Notes: generated from the letters alone by a model not told the origin. 64,000 bases of DNA from Solirubrobacterales bacterium (GCA_021155855.1 JAJNAZ010000005.1:1-64000), one strand, 5' to 3'. Shown: positions 1 through 17,922, counted from the first letter of the stretch. Numbers and translations are program-made.

Positions 1-28
1 CTTTGTCTTCGTGCTCAAAATTGGCTGT

Positions 29-46
29 TTCCGGGCAACCCCGGAA
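29..46 (-). terminator. stem-loop just after fusA
   Basis: A 7-bp perfect stem (TTCCGGG/CCCGGAA) with a 4-nt loop begins 12 nt after the fusA stop codon. On the minus strand it is followed by only a short T stretch (AATTTT) some 8 nt further on. It could be a weak terminator or an RNA-processing or stability element between fusA and whatever lies beyond the window edge (tuf would be usual). Confidence 0.35.
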
Positions 47-58
47 GAATTACAGAAT

Positions 59-2173
<2,115 letters not shown>

Positions 2174-2441
2174 GCGTTTCGTAGAGTTGGTGTTAAGCGT
2201 TGTTGTGTAGGTTGAGCTTGGTTCAGGCGTAGTCCCGAGGAGGAGACGGAGCGGCCAACAAGCGGTCTCAGCGCAAAAAAAAGGGCCCTTTCGGGCCCGA
2301 GCGCATGATCGCGAATAGCCCGGAACGCCCTATGTCGTGCGGCTCTCCATGGAAGGAATACCCGCTCGCGCATCGCACTCGAGCGAGTCCGCGAGCGACG
2401 CGTGACTATAGCAGAGGGGTAAGGGGCACTTTGGCGGGCAG
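2174..2441 (-). promoter_or_regulatory. fusA leader region
   Basis: This 268-bp stretch lies between the fusA start and the divergent gene at 2442. It contains the terminator at 2275-2298 and, further upstream, a -10-like TATAGT (plus-strand ACTATA near 2404-2409) without a convincing -35. A 6-codon reading frame (MESRTT, 2330-2350 minus) lies between them but has no ribosome binding site. If the promoter is real, fusA has a leader of roughly 230 nt with an early terminator, as in an attenuated gene. I recognise no known riboswitch fold. Confidence 0.4.
2275..2298 (-). terminator. intrinsic terminator inside the fusA leader
   Basis: On the minus strand the sequence GGGCCCGAAAGGGCCC (2298-2283) is a perfect 6-bp stem with a GAAA tetraloop, followed directly by eight T residues (2282-2275). 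This is a textbook rho-independent terminator. It sits 102 nt upstream of the fusA ATG and points toward fusA. It therefore either stops minus-strand transcripts arriving from rpsG or acts as an attenuator in the fusA leader. Confidence 0.85.
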
Positions 2442-3203
2442 ATGAGCCTGGAACGACGCATCGCGAGCGTTCGCAAACGGCTCTCCGAATCGAGCGGGAC
2501 GGCGGCCGGGGGACCACGGACCGGGGCGCGCAAGGGCGAGGGCTCGGGCCCGGACCGCGAAGCGCACGGCCCGGGGCGCGAGATGTTCGTGATCCCGGCG
2601 CAGCTCTGGCTCGCCGTCGCCGAGATCGCTGGCATCGCGGTGCTCTTCGGCTGGCGCCGGGCGTTGCGACCGCCGCTCGTCGCCGTTTTGGCGCTGATTC
2701 GGGCCGCGTACCGACTCGCCCTGAGCCGCGTCAGCCCGGCCCGGGCGGTGACCGCCGTCTGCCTGGTCGCGATCGCCTCGCTGGCGGCGTCGCAGTGGCT
2801 CACCTATCGCGGCATCAGCGTCGGCACCGACGCCTACTCGGGCGGCGTCGAGGCGGTCGCCCCCGCGCCCGAGATCGATCGCCAGGCGGCCGGGGACGCT
2901 CACTATTGGGTGATGCTCCCGCTCGCTCTCACGGGGCTGGCGGTGCTGGCGCGGGCGCTGACCGGGCTCCAGTTCGCCGCCGGCGCGGTGCTGATCGCCA
3001 CCGGCCTGCTACTGCTGCGTTTCCTGCTCCCGGCCTCGGCCGCCTGGCGCGCCGCGGCTCCCGACGGGACCGGGCCGGGACCCGCCCGCCGGCTGCTCGC
3101 GCGCGCGCAGGGAACGCTCGAGCGCGGACCGCTGACCGAGCCCGGGGCCGACGCCGAGCGGAGGGTGAAGGGCAAGCGCGGGATGTCGGGGGCGAGCCCG
3201 TGA
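2442..3203 (+). CDS. hypothetical multi-pass membrane protein
   Basis: No family recognised. The 253-aa product has a basic, Gly/Arg-rich first 45 residues, then about four or five hydrophobic segments (roughly 48-70, 77-97, 102-122 and 156-198, the last long enough for two passes), and a charged C-terminus. Its stop overlaps the GTG of the next gene (GTGA at 3200-3203), so the two are translationally coupled and probably work together. The pair runs against the flanking rpsG and fusA and splits what is normally a continuous str operon. Confidence 0.75.
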   Translation: MSLERRIASVRKRLSESSGTAAGGPRTGARKGEGSGPDREAHGPGREMFVIPAQLWLAVAEIAGIAVLFGWRRALRPPLVAVLALIRAAYRLALSRVSPARAVTAVCLVAIASLAASQWLTYRGISVGTDAYSGGVEAVAPAPEIDRQAAGDAHYWVMLPLALTGLAVLARALTGLQFAAGAVLIATGLLLLRFLLPASAAWRAAAPDGTGPGPARRLLARAQGTLERGPLTEPGADAERRVKGKRGMSGASP

Positions 3204-3805
3204 GCGACGTCGGCCGCCTCACCCGGTTGCTGCCGCTCGCCTGCCTCGCAGCCGCGATCTGCCTCTTTGCCTCCGAGCTGATGACGACCTTCGAGTTCAC
3301 CCCGCCCGGCGGCGAGGCGCTCGATTCCCAGGACGGCGCCGATCGCCACGGCCACGCGCTCGCGGTGATCGCTGCGTTCGCCATCGGGGCGGTGGCGCTG
3401 GCCGTGTTCACCGCCTCGAAGCCGGCGGCGACCGCGGTCGCGGTCGCTGGCGTCGTCGCGCTGCTCGTCTTTTTGCTCGTCGATCTGCCGGACGCGAATG
3501 CGGTCGGCACCCTCGACGACGCGCGGCAGTCGTTCTTCGACGCCGAGGCCGTGCCCCAGGGAGGCTTCTGGCTCGAGCTGGTGGGCGCGCTCGCGCTCGC
3601 GGTCACCGGCATCGCCCTGGCCACGCTCACCCCCGAGCAACTCGCCGCCCTGCGGCCCCCGCGGCGCGAGCGCCCCGGAGACCCCCGCACCGACGACGAT
3701 GCGGCCGCGCCCGTCACGCGGTCCGCCGCCGCCCACCGGGCCGCCAAGCCCGACGGCACCCTCCGCCGCCTCACCCGCCGCCCGCGCGCCCGCCAGCGGG
3801 GTTGA
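3200..3805 (+). CDS. hypothetical membrane protein, coupled to the preceding gene
   Basis: A 201-aa product starting at GTG 3200, inside the stop of the upstream gene. It has four predicted hydrophobic segments: residues about 8-25, 50-68, 74-92 and 128-148. An extracytoplasmic acidic loop follows the first, and the tail of about 50 residues is very basic and Pro/Ala-rich, presumably cytoplasmic. The topology resembles its upstream neighbour, and the two may form one small membrane complex. No enzymatic motif was seen and function is unknown. Confidence 0.7.
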   Translation: MSDVGRLTRLLPLACLAAAICLFASELMTTFEFTPPGGEALDSQDGADRHGHALAVIAAFAIGAVALAVFTASKPAATAVAVAGVVALLVFLLVDLPDANAVGTLDDARQSFFDAEAVPQGGFWLELVGALALAVTGIALATLTPEQLAALRPPRRERPGDPRTDDDAAAPVTRSAAAHRAAKPDGTLRRLTRRPRARQRG

Positions 3806-3911
3806 TGATCAGACCGCGCGTCGACTTTGGCGCCCTTTGGGTCCATACGACCCATGAGGCGCAATGGGTGGACCTGCGCCCCCTACATGCTCGTCCGGAA
3901 CGCCGCGCCGC

Positions 3912-4382
3912 TTACCAGCGATAGTGGGCGAACGCCTTGTTGGCCTGCGCCATGCGGTAGATGTCGTCCTTTCGCTTCCAGGCGCCGCCCTGCTGGGAGA
4001 GTGAGTCCATGATCTCGTTGGCGAGCCGATCGGCCATCGACTTCTCACGCCGGTTGCGCGCAAAGCCGACCAGCCAGCGGACGGCGAGCGTGCGGGCGCG
4101 GGGCGCCGGCACCTCGACCGGCACCTGGTAGGTGGCGCCGCCGACCCGGCGCGAGCGGACCTCGAGCACAGGGGTGAGCTCCTTGATCGCGTCCTCGAGC
4201 ACCTCGACCGGCGCCCGGCCGCTGCGCTCGCCGACGATCGCGAGCGCGTCATAGGTGATCCGCTCGGCGATCGCCTTCTTGCCGGCGCGCATCACCTTGT
4301 TGACCACCTGCTGGACGAGCCGGCTGCGGTGAACGGAGTCGGCTTGGATCGGACGGGTCGCTGCGCGGGCGCGGCGGGGCAT
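3912..4382 (-). CDS. rpsG: 30S ribosomal protein S7
   Basis: Primary assembly protein of the 30S head, binding the 3' domain of 16S rRNA. It is 156 aa, the normal length, beginning MPRRARAA, with the conserved stretch RSRRVGGATYQVPVEV in mid-protein and the typical tail AFAHYRW. It follows rpsL by 3 nt on the same strand, the classic rpsL-rpsG pair. fusA, which normally comes next, is 1.7 kb away behind two opposing genes. Confidence 0.98.
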   Translation of the reverse strand: MPRRARAATRPIQADSVHRSRLVQQVVNKVMRAGKKAIAERITYDALAIVGERSGRAPVEVLEDAIKELTPVLEVRSRRVGGATYQVPVEVPAPRARTLAVRWLVGFARNRREKSMADRLANEIMDSLSQQGGAWKRKDDIYRMAQANKAFAHYRW

Positions 4383-4385
4383 GGC

Positions 4386-4778
4386 CTATCGCTTGACCCC
4401 GTAGACGGAGCGCGACTGCTTGCGATCCGCGACGCCGGAGGCGTCGAGGGTGCCGCGGATCACCTTGTAGCGGACACCCGGCAGGTCCTTGACCCTGCCG
4501 CCACGCACCAGGACCACCGAGTGCTCCTGGAGGTTGTGACCCTCGCCGGGGATGTAGCAGGTGACCTCCATGCCGTTGGTGAGCCGCACGCGGGCAACCT
4601 TGCGCAGGGCCGAGTTCGGCTTCTTCGGGGTGGCCGTATAAACGCGCGTGCAAACGCCGCGCCGCTGCGGGGCGGCGATCCGCCGCTTGCGCCCCTGGCC
4701 GGACTTGAGGCCCGGGGTGGCGACCTTCTTCTGCGGAGGCTTGCGGCCCTTGCGGATCAGCTGGTTGGTGCTTGGCAC
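4386..4778 (-). CDS. rpsL: 30S ribosomal protein S12
   Basis: Decoding-site protein of the small subunit. It is 130 aa, starting at GTG 4778 ([11 protein letters not shown]). The streptomycin-sensitive lysines are retained in [10 protein letters not shown] and in [11 protein letters not shown]. It opens the rpsL-rpsG transcription unit. The start codon has no Shine-Dalgarno sequence; instead a TATCTT hexamer ends 8 nt upstream, which suggests a leaderless mRNA. The divergent HAD-like gene begins only 42 bp away. Confidence 0.98.
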   Translation of the reverse strand: MPSTNQLIRKGRKPPQKKVATPGLKSGQGRKRRIAAPQRRGVCTRVYTATPKKPNSALRKVARVRLTNGMEVTCYIPGEGHNLQEHSVVLVRGGRVKDLPGVRYKVIRGTLDASGVADRKQSRSVYGVKR

Positions 4779-4786
4779 GGCGGCGG

Positions 4787-4792
4787 AAGATA
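4787..4792 (-). promoter_or_regulatory. -10 element of a likely leaderless rpsL promoter
   Basis: TATCTT on the minus strand, 8 nt before the rpsL GTG. A start point about 7 nt after a -10 would fall on or next to the start codon. The hexamer 17 bp upstream (CCAGCG) is a poor -35. The same TATCTT/8-nt arrangement precedes the gene at 26438. Confidence 0.45.
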
Positions 4793-4819
4793 GCAGGGCC
4801 GCCTCGCTACGCTGGCCCG

Positions 4820-5317
4820 ATGGCGGACCCCAGACCGGTTCTCGCGGTCGACGTCGACGGCGTGATCAGCCTCTTCGGGTTCGAGGGGCCGATCGAGAAC
4901 CTGGGCGGGCGCTTTCACCTGATCGACGGCATCGCCCACTACATCTCCGACCTCGCCGGCGCCCAGCTGCGGCGCCTCGGCGAGGTCTACGAGCTGGTCT
5001 GGGCAACCGGCTGGGAGGAGCGCGCCAACGACCGCCTGCCGATGATCCTCGGCCTCCCGAGCGAGCTTCCCTGCCTGCGGTTCGCCGGCCGAGCCAGGTT
5101 CGGCACCGCGCACTGGAAGCTCGATGCGATCGACGAGTACGCGCGCGACCGCCCGCTCGCCTGGGTCGATGACTCGCTCGACAACAGCTGCCACGACTGG
5201 GCCGCGCGGCGCGGGGCACCCACCCTGCTGCTGCCGACCGAGTCGCACGTCGGGATCACCGATGCCCACACCGAAGCCCTGCTGAGCTGGGCTCGCGAGG
5301 GCTACACTGCGGGCTGA
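4820..5317 (+). CDS. HAD-superfamily hydrolase-like protein
   Basis: A 165-aa single-domain protein with the HAD motif I region [10 protein letters not shown] at residues 7-16 (D-x-D, where the first Asp is the usual nucleophile) and a late acidic motif WVDDSLDN near residue 115 that fits HAD motif IV. It lacks a large cap domain, like the short HAD domains found with RNA-repair or nucleotide-phosphatase enzymes, but the substrate is unknown. I chose ATG 4820 rather than an upstream in-frame ATG (4772) because the latter would overlap the divergent rpsL start. A TACGCT hexamer 6 nt upstream hints at a leaderless transcript. Confidence 0.75.
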   Translation: MADPRPVLAVDVDGVISLFGFEGPIENLGGRFHLIDGIAHYISDLAGAQLRRLGEVYELVWATGWEERANDRLPMILGLPSELPCLRFAGRARFGTAHWKLDAIDEYARDRPLAWVDDSLDNSCHDWAARRGAPTLLLPTESHVGITDAHTEALLSWAREGYTAG

Positions 5318-5335
5318 GGGCTGGCGAGAGAGACT

Positions 5336-5641
5336 GTGGACGGCTTCTTCCCGATCTTCTTTTTGATGGTGATCCTGAAGATCCCCGTCGCCGCGCTGCT
5401 CTACCTGGTCTGGTGGGCGTTTCGCGCCAGCACCGAGCCGGAGGAGGCGCCGCCGGGCCCGGACGGTCACCGCTTCGGCCGCTTCCGGCGCCAGCCGAAG
5501 CGCCCGCGCGGGCCGCGGCGCGGCGGGCACGGCGACGGGCTCCCGCCCCTCCCCGCCTGCCCGCCCGGCGGCCGCGCCCGGGTGCTCACACCGCCGGCGC
5601 CGATCCGCGCCTCACGGCGGGCGGTCAACGCCAGAGATTGA
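5336..5641 (+). CDS. small single-pass membrane protein
   Basis: A 101-aa product from GTG 5336, 18 nt after the HAD-like gene. Residues 3-30 form one hydrophobic helix (FFPIFFLMVILKIPVAALLY), ending WWAFRA. The rest is Pro/Arg/Gly-rich and basic, so probably cytoplasmic and disordered. The last 17 bp overlap the convergent secreted-protein gene ending at 5625. No function can be assigned. Confidence 0.55.
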   Translation: MDGFFPIFFLMVILKIPVAALLYLVWWAFRASTEPEEAPPGPDGHRFGRFRRQPKRPRGPRRGGHGDGLPPLPACPPGGRARVLTPPAPIRASRRAVNARD

Positions 5642-6266
5642 CCTGGAAGCCCTTTCCGGACTTGCCTCGCAGGAAGGTCCCGGTCTTGCCCTTGAGCTTC
5701 CAGCGCCCGGGCAGGTCGCCCTCGAACTTCTGCAGGAACGCGGCGAACTTGGTCGAGGCCTTCGCGCAGGCGAACCCCCCGAGGGCGGTCATCTGGTAGG
5801 TCCCCTTCGGAAACTTGACCTCGCCGATCCGGTCGTTGTGGAGGACCTGGAAGGTCGGGCAGCTGGTCGCCTCCCCGCTGGGATGGGTCGCACCGCCCCC
5901 GCCTGAGCCCCGTCGGACCCGCTTGACGCTGAACCCGGCGCCGTCGGGCTTCGAGAAGGTGGCGGTACCGACGCGAACCTTCCAGCCGCCGCCGAGCTTG
6001 CCGTCGAAGTCCTGGAGGAACTTCGCGAACAGCTTCGAGGCGCGCTTGCAGGTCAGCAGCTCATCGTCGAGCAGGGTCACGCGGTAGTTGCCCTTCGGCA
6101 GCTCGAGCTTGCCGATCCGGTCGTCGTGAAGGACGCGGAAGGTGGCCGGGCAGGTAGCGGTTGCCGCCTTGCTCGGGGCGGGGACCGCCAGCGCTGCGGC
6201 GGCGAGCGCGGCGGTCAGCAGCGCCAGCAGAAAAGCGGCGGGCAGGGTGCGGTGGGTGTGCGGCAT
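5625..6266 (-). CDS. secreted protein with two tandem homologous domains
   Basis: A 213-aa product with a clear Sec signal peptide (HRTLPAAFLLALLTAALAAAALAVPAPSKAA would be cleaved near residue 33). The mature part is two copies of a domain of about 75 residues joined by a Gly/Ser linker. Each begins with a Cys and contains F-x-V-L-H-(D/N)-D-R-I-G, a lysine-rich K-G-x-Y motif, a second Cys followed by K-A-S, and a closing G-F-x-V. The two Cys per repeat could form a disulfide. ATG 6266 is chosen because AGGAG lies 12 nt before it. No enzymatic residue is evident; a binding or cell-wall role is possible. Confidence 0.75.
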   Translation of the reverse strand: MPHTHRTLPAAFLLALLTAALAAAALAVPAPSKAATATCPATFRVLHDDRIGKLELPKGNYRVTLLDDELLTCKRASKLFAKFLQDFDGKLGGGWKVRVGTATFSKPDGAGFSVKRVRRGSGGGGATHPSGEATSCPTFQVLHNDRIGEVKFPKGTYQMTALGGFACAKASTKFAAFLQKFEGDLPGRWKLKGKTGTFLRGKSGKGFQVNLWR

Positions 6267-6370
6267 CGTTGCGAGTGGCTCCTGTCTCATCGGGTTCGTC
6301 GGATTCGTGGCGGTCGTTCCTTCGACGCGCCTCCTCAAAACCCCTGCGTGAGCGCGGAGTTGCGCCTCGA

Positions 6371-7465
6371 TCAACCGTCCAGGGCTCGCCCGAGGTCGGC
6401 GATCAGGTCCGCGGGCGCCTCGATCCCGCAGGAGAGTCGCACCAGGTCCGCCGGCACGGCCGCGGCGGAGTCCTCGACCGACTGATGGGTCATCGCCTGC
6501 GGCACCTCGATCAGCGACTCGACCCCGCCGAGCGATTCGGCGAGCGAGAACAACTCGGTGCGGCCGACGAGGCCGACCGCGTCGGGGTGGCGAAACGAGA
6601 CCATCCCGCCGAAGCCCGGCCAGCGGACGTCCTCGACCTCCGGTGCCCCGCGCAGCCACTCGCTCACCGCTCGCCCGTTCTCGGTGTGGCGGGCGACCCG
6701 CAGCGCCAGCGTGCGGATGCCGCGGTGGACGAGAAAGCAGTCGAACGGCCCCGGGACCGCGCCGACCGAGTTCTGGACGAACCGGATCCGCTCGGAGAGC
6801 AGGGGGTCCGCCGTCACTGTGACACCGCCGACGACGTCGGAGTGGCCGCCGAGGTACTTGGTGGTCGAGTGGACGACCGCGGTCGCCCCGAGCTCCAGCG
6901 GGCGCTGGACGATCGGGGTGGCAAAGGTGTTGTCGACGACCACGTTGCGACCCTCGGCGGCCGCGGAGACGGCGGCGATGTCGACCTCGTTCAGCAACGG
7001 GTTGGTTGGCGTCTCCACCCACACCAGCCGCGTCTCGGGCCGCAGCGCCGCCCGCAGCGCCTCGACATCGGTCTGGTCGACGAGATCGTAGGCGAGCCCG
7101 AACCGGGCGAGCACCTTGTCCACCAGCCGATAGGTGCCGCCGTAGAGGTCGAGCGGCAGCACCAGGTGGTCGCCGGCATCGAGCACCGCGGTCAGCAGCG
7201 CGTGGGTGGCCGCCATGCCGCTGGCGAAGGCGGCGGCCTCCCCGCCCTCGAGCTCGCCGAGCGCCCGCTCGAGCGCCGTACGGGTTGGATTGGCCGAGCG
7301 CGCGTAGTCGTAGTCCTCGACGAACTCCCCGGGCGCCGGCTGGACGAAGGTCGAGGTCTGGTGGATCGGCGGGATCACCGAGCCGTAGGTCGGGTCCGGC
7401 TCGAGGCCCGCGTGGACGACGCGGGTGTCGATCTGCGTCGCGCGCGGCTCGCCGGGCTCGCTCAC
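6371..7465 (-). CDS. cystathionine gamma-lyase/synthase (PLP-dependent)
   Basis: Cys/Met-metabolism PLP enzyme, 364 aa, the family length. It shows the conserved YARSANPTR segment near residue 55, SGMAA for the PLP phosphate, VDNTFATP, and the PLP lysine in HSTTKYLGGHSD near residue 205. The start overlaps the stop of the upstream cystathionine beta-synthase by 4 nt (GTGA). That pairing argues for gamma-lyase acting after CBS in homocysteine-to-cysteine conversion, but family members often also work as gamma-synthase, and sequence alone cannot separate them. Confidence 0.92.
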   Translation of the reverse strand: MSEPGEPRATQIDTRVVHAGLEPDPTYGSVIPPIHQTSTFVQPAPGEFVEDYDYARSANPTRTALERALGELEGGEAAAFASGMAATHALLTAVLDAGDHLVLPLDLYGGTYRLVDKVLARFGLAYDLVDQTDVEALRAALRPETRLVWVETPTNPLLNEVDIAAVSAAAEGRNVVVDNTFATPIVQRPLELGATAVVHSTTKYLGGHSDVVGGVTVTADPLLSERIRFVQNSVGAVPGPFDCFLVHRGIRTLALRVARHTENGRAVSEWLRGAPEVEDVRWPGFGGMVSFRHPDAVGLVGRTELFSLAESLGGVESLIEVPQAMTHQSVEDSAAAVPADLVRLSCGIEAPADLIADLGRALDG

Positions 7466-8835
7466 CGGTTGAGCGCCTCGATCAGGTCGAAGGCGGTGAG
7501 GATGCCGAGCGAGCGCCCGTCGTCGACGACGATCACCGGCTTGCCCTGGTCGCGCAGCATGTGGATCGCGTCGGCGACCGGGTCGGCCGCGGCGAGCTCC
7601 GGCAAGGGTGGCTCGAGCACCTCGGTCACCGGCTCGCCGAGGATGCCAGGGTGGTCGGCCGAGGCCATCAGCAGCCCTCGTTCGCTGACCGTGCCGACGA
7701 AGGCGCGCTCGTCCTCGCCCGAGACGACCGGCACCTGGGAGACCCCGTGCTCACGCATCAGCTCGAGCGCGCGGCCGACCGCATCGTGGCTGCCCACGGT
7801 CAGCAGCGGTCCCTCCTCGCCCTTGGCCGTGAGCACCTCGCCGACGGTGAGTCCGCCCTCGTCGCCGAGGTAGCCGTGCTCGCGCATCCATGAGTCGTTG
7901 AAGACCTTGGAGACGTATGGGCGCCCGCCGTCGGGGATGATCGTCGCCACCATCGCCCCCGGATCGTCGCGCTCGCGCGCGACCTGCAACGCGGCGCACA
8001 GCGCGGTCCCGGTCGACCCACCGGCGAACAGGCCCTCGCGGGCGACCAGCCGCCGCGCCATCAAGAACGAGTCGCGGTCGGAGACGGTGATGTAGCGGTC
8101 GACGATCTCCTGGTCGAGCGCCTCGGGCCAAAAGTCCTCGCCGATCCCTTCGACCCGGTAGGGGTGCACCGGCCCGCCGGAGTAGATCGAGCCCTCCGGG
8201 TCGGCGCCGATCACCTCGATCGAGGGATTCTGCCGCTTCAGGTAGCGCCCGACGCCGCTGATCGTCCCGCCGGTGCCGACCGCGACCACGAGGTGGCTGA
8301 GCCCGCCCCCGCTCTGCCGCCACAGCTCGGGCCCGGTGGTTGCGAAGTGAGCCTCGGGGTTGGCCGGGTTGAAGTACTGGTTCGGCTGGAAGGCTCCGTC
8401 GATCTCCTCGGCCAGCCGATCGGCGACCCGGTAATACGACTGCGGCGAGTCGGGCTCGACCGCGGTAGGGCAGACGACCACCTCGGCGCCGAACGCGCGC
8501 AGGGTGTCGATCTTCTCCCGGCTCATCTTGTCGGGCATCACGGCGATCACGCGGTATCCGCGCAGCGCCGCGGCCATCGCCAGCCCGAGTCCGGTGTTGC
8601 CCGAGGTTGGCTCGACCAGGGTCCCCCCCGGCCTCAGCTTCCCCTCCCGCTCGGCGGCGTCGATCATCGCCACCGCGGGGCGGTCCTTGACCGAGCCGCC
8701 GGGGTTCATGAACTCGACCTTGGCGACCAGCGGAGTTCGCAACTCGGGATCCAGCCGCGATAGCCGCACCAGCGGCGTCTCGCCGATCAGCTCGAGCACC
8801 GAGTCGTGGATCTCCGAACGCGCCTGCTCGGTCAC
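7462..8835 (-). CDS. cbs: cystathionine beta-synthase with C-terminal CBS pair
   Basis: Condenses serine (or O-acetylserine) with homocysteine or sulfide; PLP-dependent, cytosolic. Of 457 aa, residues 1-310 are the beta-family PLP fold, with the lysine in NPGGSVKDRPA near residue 50 and the PLP loop SGNTG. Residues about 325-457 carry two CBS repeats (one ending in the segment ILTAFDLI), the usual regulatory module. The GTG start at 8835 has no Shine-Dalgarno, but TAATAA ends 9 nt upstream. It is co-transcribed with the overlapping gamma-lyase gene, forming a two-gene reverse-transsulfuration unit. Confidence 0.93.
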   Translation of the reverse strand: MTEQARSEIHDSVLELIGETPLVRLSRLDPELRTPLVAKVEFMNPGGSVKDRPAVAMIDAAEREGKLRPGGTLVEPTSGNTGLGLAMAAALRGYRVIAVMPDKMSREKIDTLRAFGAEVVVCPTAVEPDSPQSYYRVADRLAEEIDGAFQPNQYFNPANPEAHFATTGPELWRQSGGGLSHLVVAVGTGGTISGVGRYLKRQNPSIEVIGADPEGSIYSGGPVHPYRVEGIGEDFWPEALDQEIVDRYITVSDRDSFLMARRLVAREGLFAGGSTGTALCAALQVARERDDPGAMVATIIPDGGRPYVSKVFNDSWMREHGYLGDEGGLTVGEVLTAKGEEGPLLTVGSHDAVGRALELMREHGVSQVPVVSGEDERAFVGTVSERGLLMASADHPGILGEPVTEVLEPPLPELAAADPVADAIHMLRDQGKPVIVVDDGRSLGILTAFDLIEALNR

Positions 8836-8844
8836 CGTGCGAGC

Positions 8845-8850
8845 TTATTA
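8845..8850 (-). promoter_or_regulatory. -10 element upstream of cbs
   Basis: TAATAA on the minus strand, 9 nt before the cbs GTG, with TTCAGG as a possible weak -35 at 16-bp spacing. The distance fits a leaderless or near-leaderless transcript. Confidence 0.4.
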
Positions 8851-8880
8851 CCCAGGGGGCAGGTGCCCTGAATCAGCGGG

Positions 8881-8945
8881 TGGCGGGTTCCGGCCCGCCC
8901 CCTCGAGGGGTTGCGTTGTCGTCGACTGGCCGCCGCGCGGCCACC
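8881..8945 (-). terminator. GC-rich stem-loops after rpoC
   Basis: The gap between rpoC and cbs holds two stem-loops: TGGCCGC/GCGGCCA with a 3-nt loop (8927-8943) and CCCCTCGAGGGG (about 8899-8910). Neither is followed by a T tract. They lie where the rpoBC transcript should end and may be a non-canonical or Rho-assisted terminator. Confidence 0.3.
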
Positions 8946-8958
8946 CGGCCGGGCGGCG

Positions 8959-13002
<4,044 letters not shown>

Positions 13003-13025
13003 GTCGGTTTGAGCTACTCCTCTGA

Positions 13026-16589
<3,564 letters not shown>

Positions 16590-16674
16590 CTGGGCGACTC
16601 CTCAGGTGGTCGTAAGGGCACGAACCCGCGCGAGGGATTCGGGGCAAAAAGAGCTCAACGGCGCGCGACGCACA

Positions 16675-16703
16675 AATATACCACAAGCACTTCACTTAGT
16701 GAA
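16675..16703 (-). promoter_or_regulatory. putative rpoBC promoter
   Basis: On the minus strand TTCACT (16703-16698), a 17-bp spacer and TATATT (16680-16675) match the housekeeping consensus at 4/6 and 5/6 positions with ideal spacing. It lies in an unusually AT-rich patch of this GC-rich sequence, 85 nt upstream of the rpoB ATG. An inverted repeat (CTTCAC/GTGAAG, 16690-16704) overlaps the -35. Confidence 0.6.
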
Positions 16704-16769
16704 GGCTGGGTCCGCGCGCTGAGGCCGCCGGGCCCCCCATTCGCGCGACGCGTGGCGACGGCGGGCCGC

Positions 16770-17162
16770 CTACTTTAGCTCAACGCTTCCGCCAGCTTCC
16801 TCGAGCTCGGACTTGAGCTTCTCGGCCTCCTCGCGCTCGACGCCTTCCTTGACCGGCTTCGGCGCCTCGTCGACCAGGGCCTTCGCGTCCTTGAGCCCGA
16901 GGCCGGTTGCCGCCCGCACCGCCTTGATCACCTGGATCTTCTTGTCGCCGGCGGCGGTGAGCACCACGTCGACGGTGGCCGACTCCTCGCCGGCGCCGTC
17001 CTCGGCCGCTCCCGGAGCGCCGGCGGCGGGGGCCGCCGCGGCAACCGCGGTCGCCGAGACGCCGAACTCCTCCTCGAGCGCCTTGATCCGCTCGGAGAGC
17101 TCGAGCACGGAGATGCCCTTCAGCTCCTCGATCCAATCCTCAGTCGTCACTTTCGTCGCCAC
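16770..17162 (-). CDS. rplL: 50S ribosomal protein L7/L12
   Basis: Stalk protein that recruits translational GTPases. It is 130 aa from GTG 17162, chosen because AGGAGGAG lies 6 nt upstream; a longer frame exists but is not needed. The N-terminal dimerisation helix ([20 protein letters not shown]), the Ala/Gly hinge at about 45-60, and the C-terminal domain with KIQVIKAVR and [12 protein letters not shown] are typical. The start lies 23 nt inside rplJ, so its ribosome binding site is within the rplJ acidic-tail codons and the two are translationally coupled. Confidence 0.97.
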   Translation of the reverse strand: MATKVTTEDWIEELKGISVLELSERIKALEEEFGVSATAVAAAAPAAGAPGAAEDGAGEESATVDVVLTAAGDKKIQVIKAVRAATGLGLKDAKALVDEAPKPVKEGVEREEAEKLKSELEEAGGSVELK

Positions 17163-17898
17163 TTGGCTCCTCCTGCTCTTGTTCGTCATCGGAAGTCTCT
17201 GTCTCCGCCTCCTGCTCGCCGCCCTCGGGCTCCGGTTCGCCGGGCGGCTCCTGCGCGGGCGCCTGCTCGGGCTCCTCCGGCTGGGCCTCCTGCTCGGCGT
17301 GCTCGAGGGGCGGCGCCTCCTCCCCCTCCTCGGCCTCGGCGGCCGGCGGCTCCTCCGCCGCGTCGGCCGGCGGCTCGCCGGAGACGAGGCCCTGCTCGGC
17401 GATCTGGCCGAGCGCGATCGCGAGCCCGGAGATCATCGAGCCCAGCCCGGTCACCAGGCCGGTCAGCGGACTCGCGGTGAGGCCGACCAGCTGGCCGTGC
17501 AGGACCTCGAGGCCCGGCAGCCTCGCGATCGCCGCGAAGCTCTCGGCGTCGAGCGCCTCGCCGTCCATCAGCCCGCCCTTGTATTCGAGCACCTGGTGCT
17601 CGCGGGAGAAGGTCGCGATCGCCTTCGCGGCGACCACCGCGTCGCCGTGGATCAGGGTCAGTGCGGTCGGCCCGACGAGCAGCTCGTCGACGCCCTCGGT
17701 GCCGGCGTCCTCGACCGCCCGCTTGGCGAGCCGGTTCTTGACCACCTTGAACACCGCGTCGGCCTCGGTCAGCCGCCGCCGCAGCTCGGCCGCCTGGGTG
17801 ACGCTGATCCCGCGGTAGTCGACCGCGAACACGGCCCCGGCCTGCTTCAAGTCGTCGGTCAGCTCGGCGACCGCTGTTGCTTTCTGTTCCTTGTCCAT
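17140..17898 (-). CDS. rplJ: 50S ribosomal protein L10 with long acidic tail
   Basis: L10 anchors the L7/L12 dimers on the 50S stalk. Residues 1-170 are the normal protein ([27 protein letters not shown]12-binding helix around 140-170). The protein then continues for about 80 residues as a disordered Glu/Pro/Ala/Gln tail rich in EPE and EQE, giving 252 aa against the usual 165-175. The tail is in frame and overlaps the rplL start, so it is not a frameshift artefact. An L10 leader and attenuator-like hairpin precede the gene. Confidence 0.96.
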   Translation of the reverse strand: MDKEQKATAVAELTDDLKQAGAVFAVDYRGISVTQAAELRRRLTEADAVFKVVKNRLAKRAVEDAGTEGVDELLVGPTALTLIHGDAVVAAKAIATFSREHQVLEYKGGLMDGEALDAESFAAIARLPGLEVLHGQLVGLTASPLTGLVTGLGSMISGLAIALGQIAEQGLVSGEPPADAAEEPPAAEAEEGEEAPPLEHAEQEAQPEEPEQAPAQEPPGEPEPEGGEQEAETETSDDEQEQEEPSGDESDD

Positions 17899-17922
17899 CT
17901 CTCGGCTCTCGGCGCCGGCACG

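Noticed and set aside
2330-2350. six-codon leader peptide MESRTT upstream of fusA
   Set aside because: No ribosome binding site and no run of regulatory codons; kept only as a note in the leader entry.
6267-7022. N-terminal extension of the two-domain secreted protein
   Set aside because: It reads through the cystathionine lyase gene in another frame, and would put the signal peptide in mid-protein.
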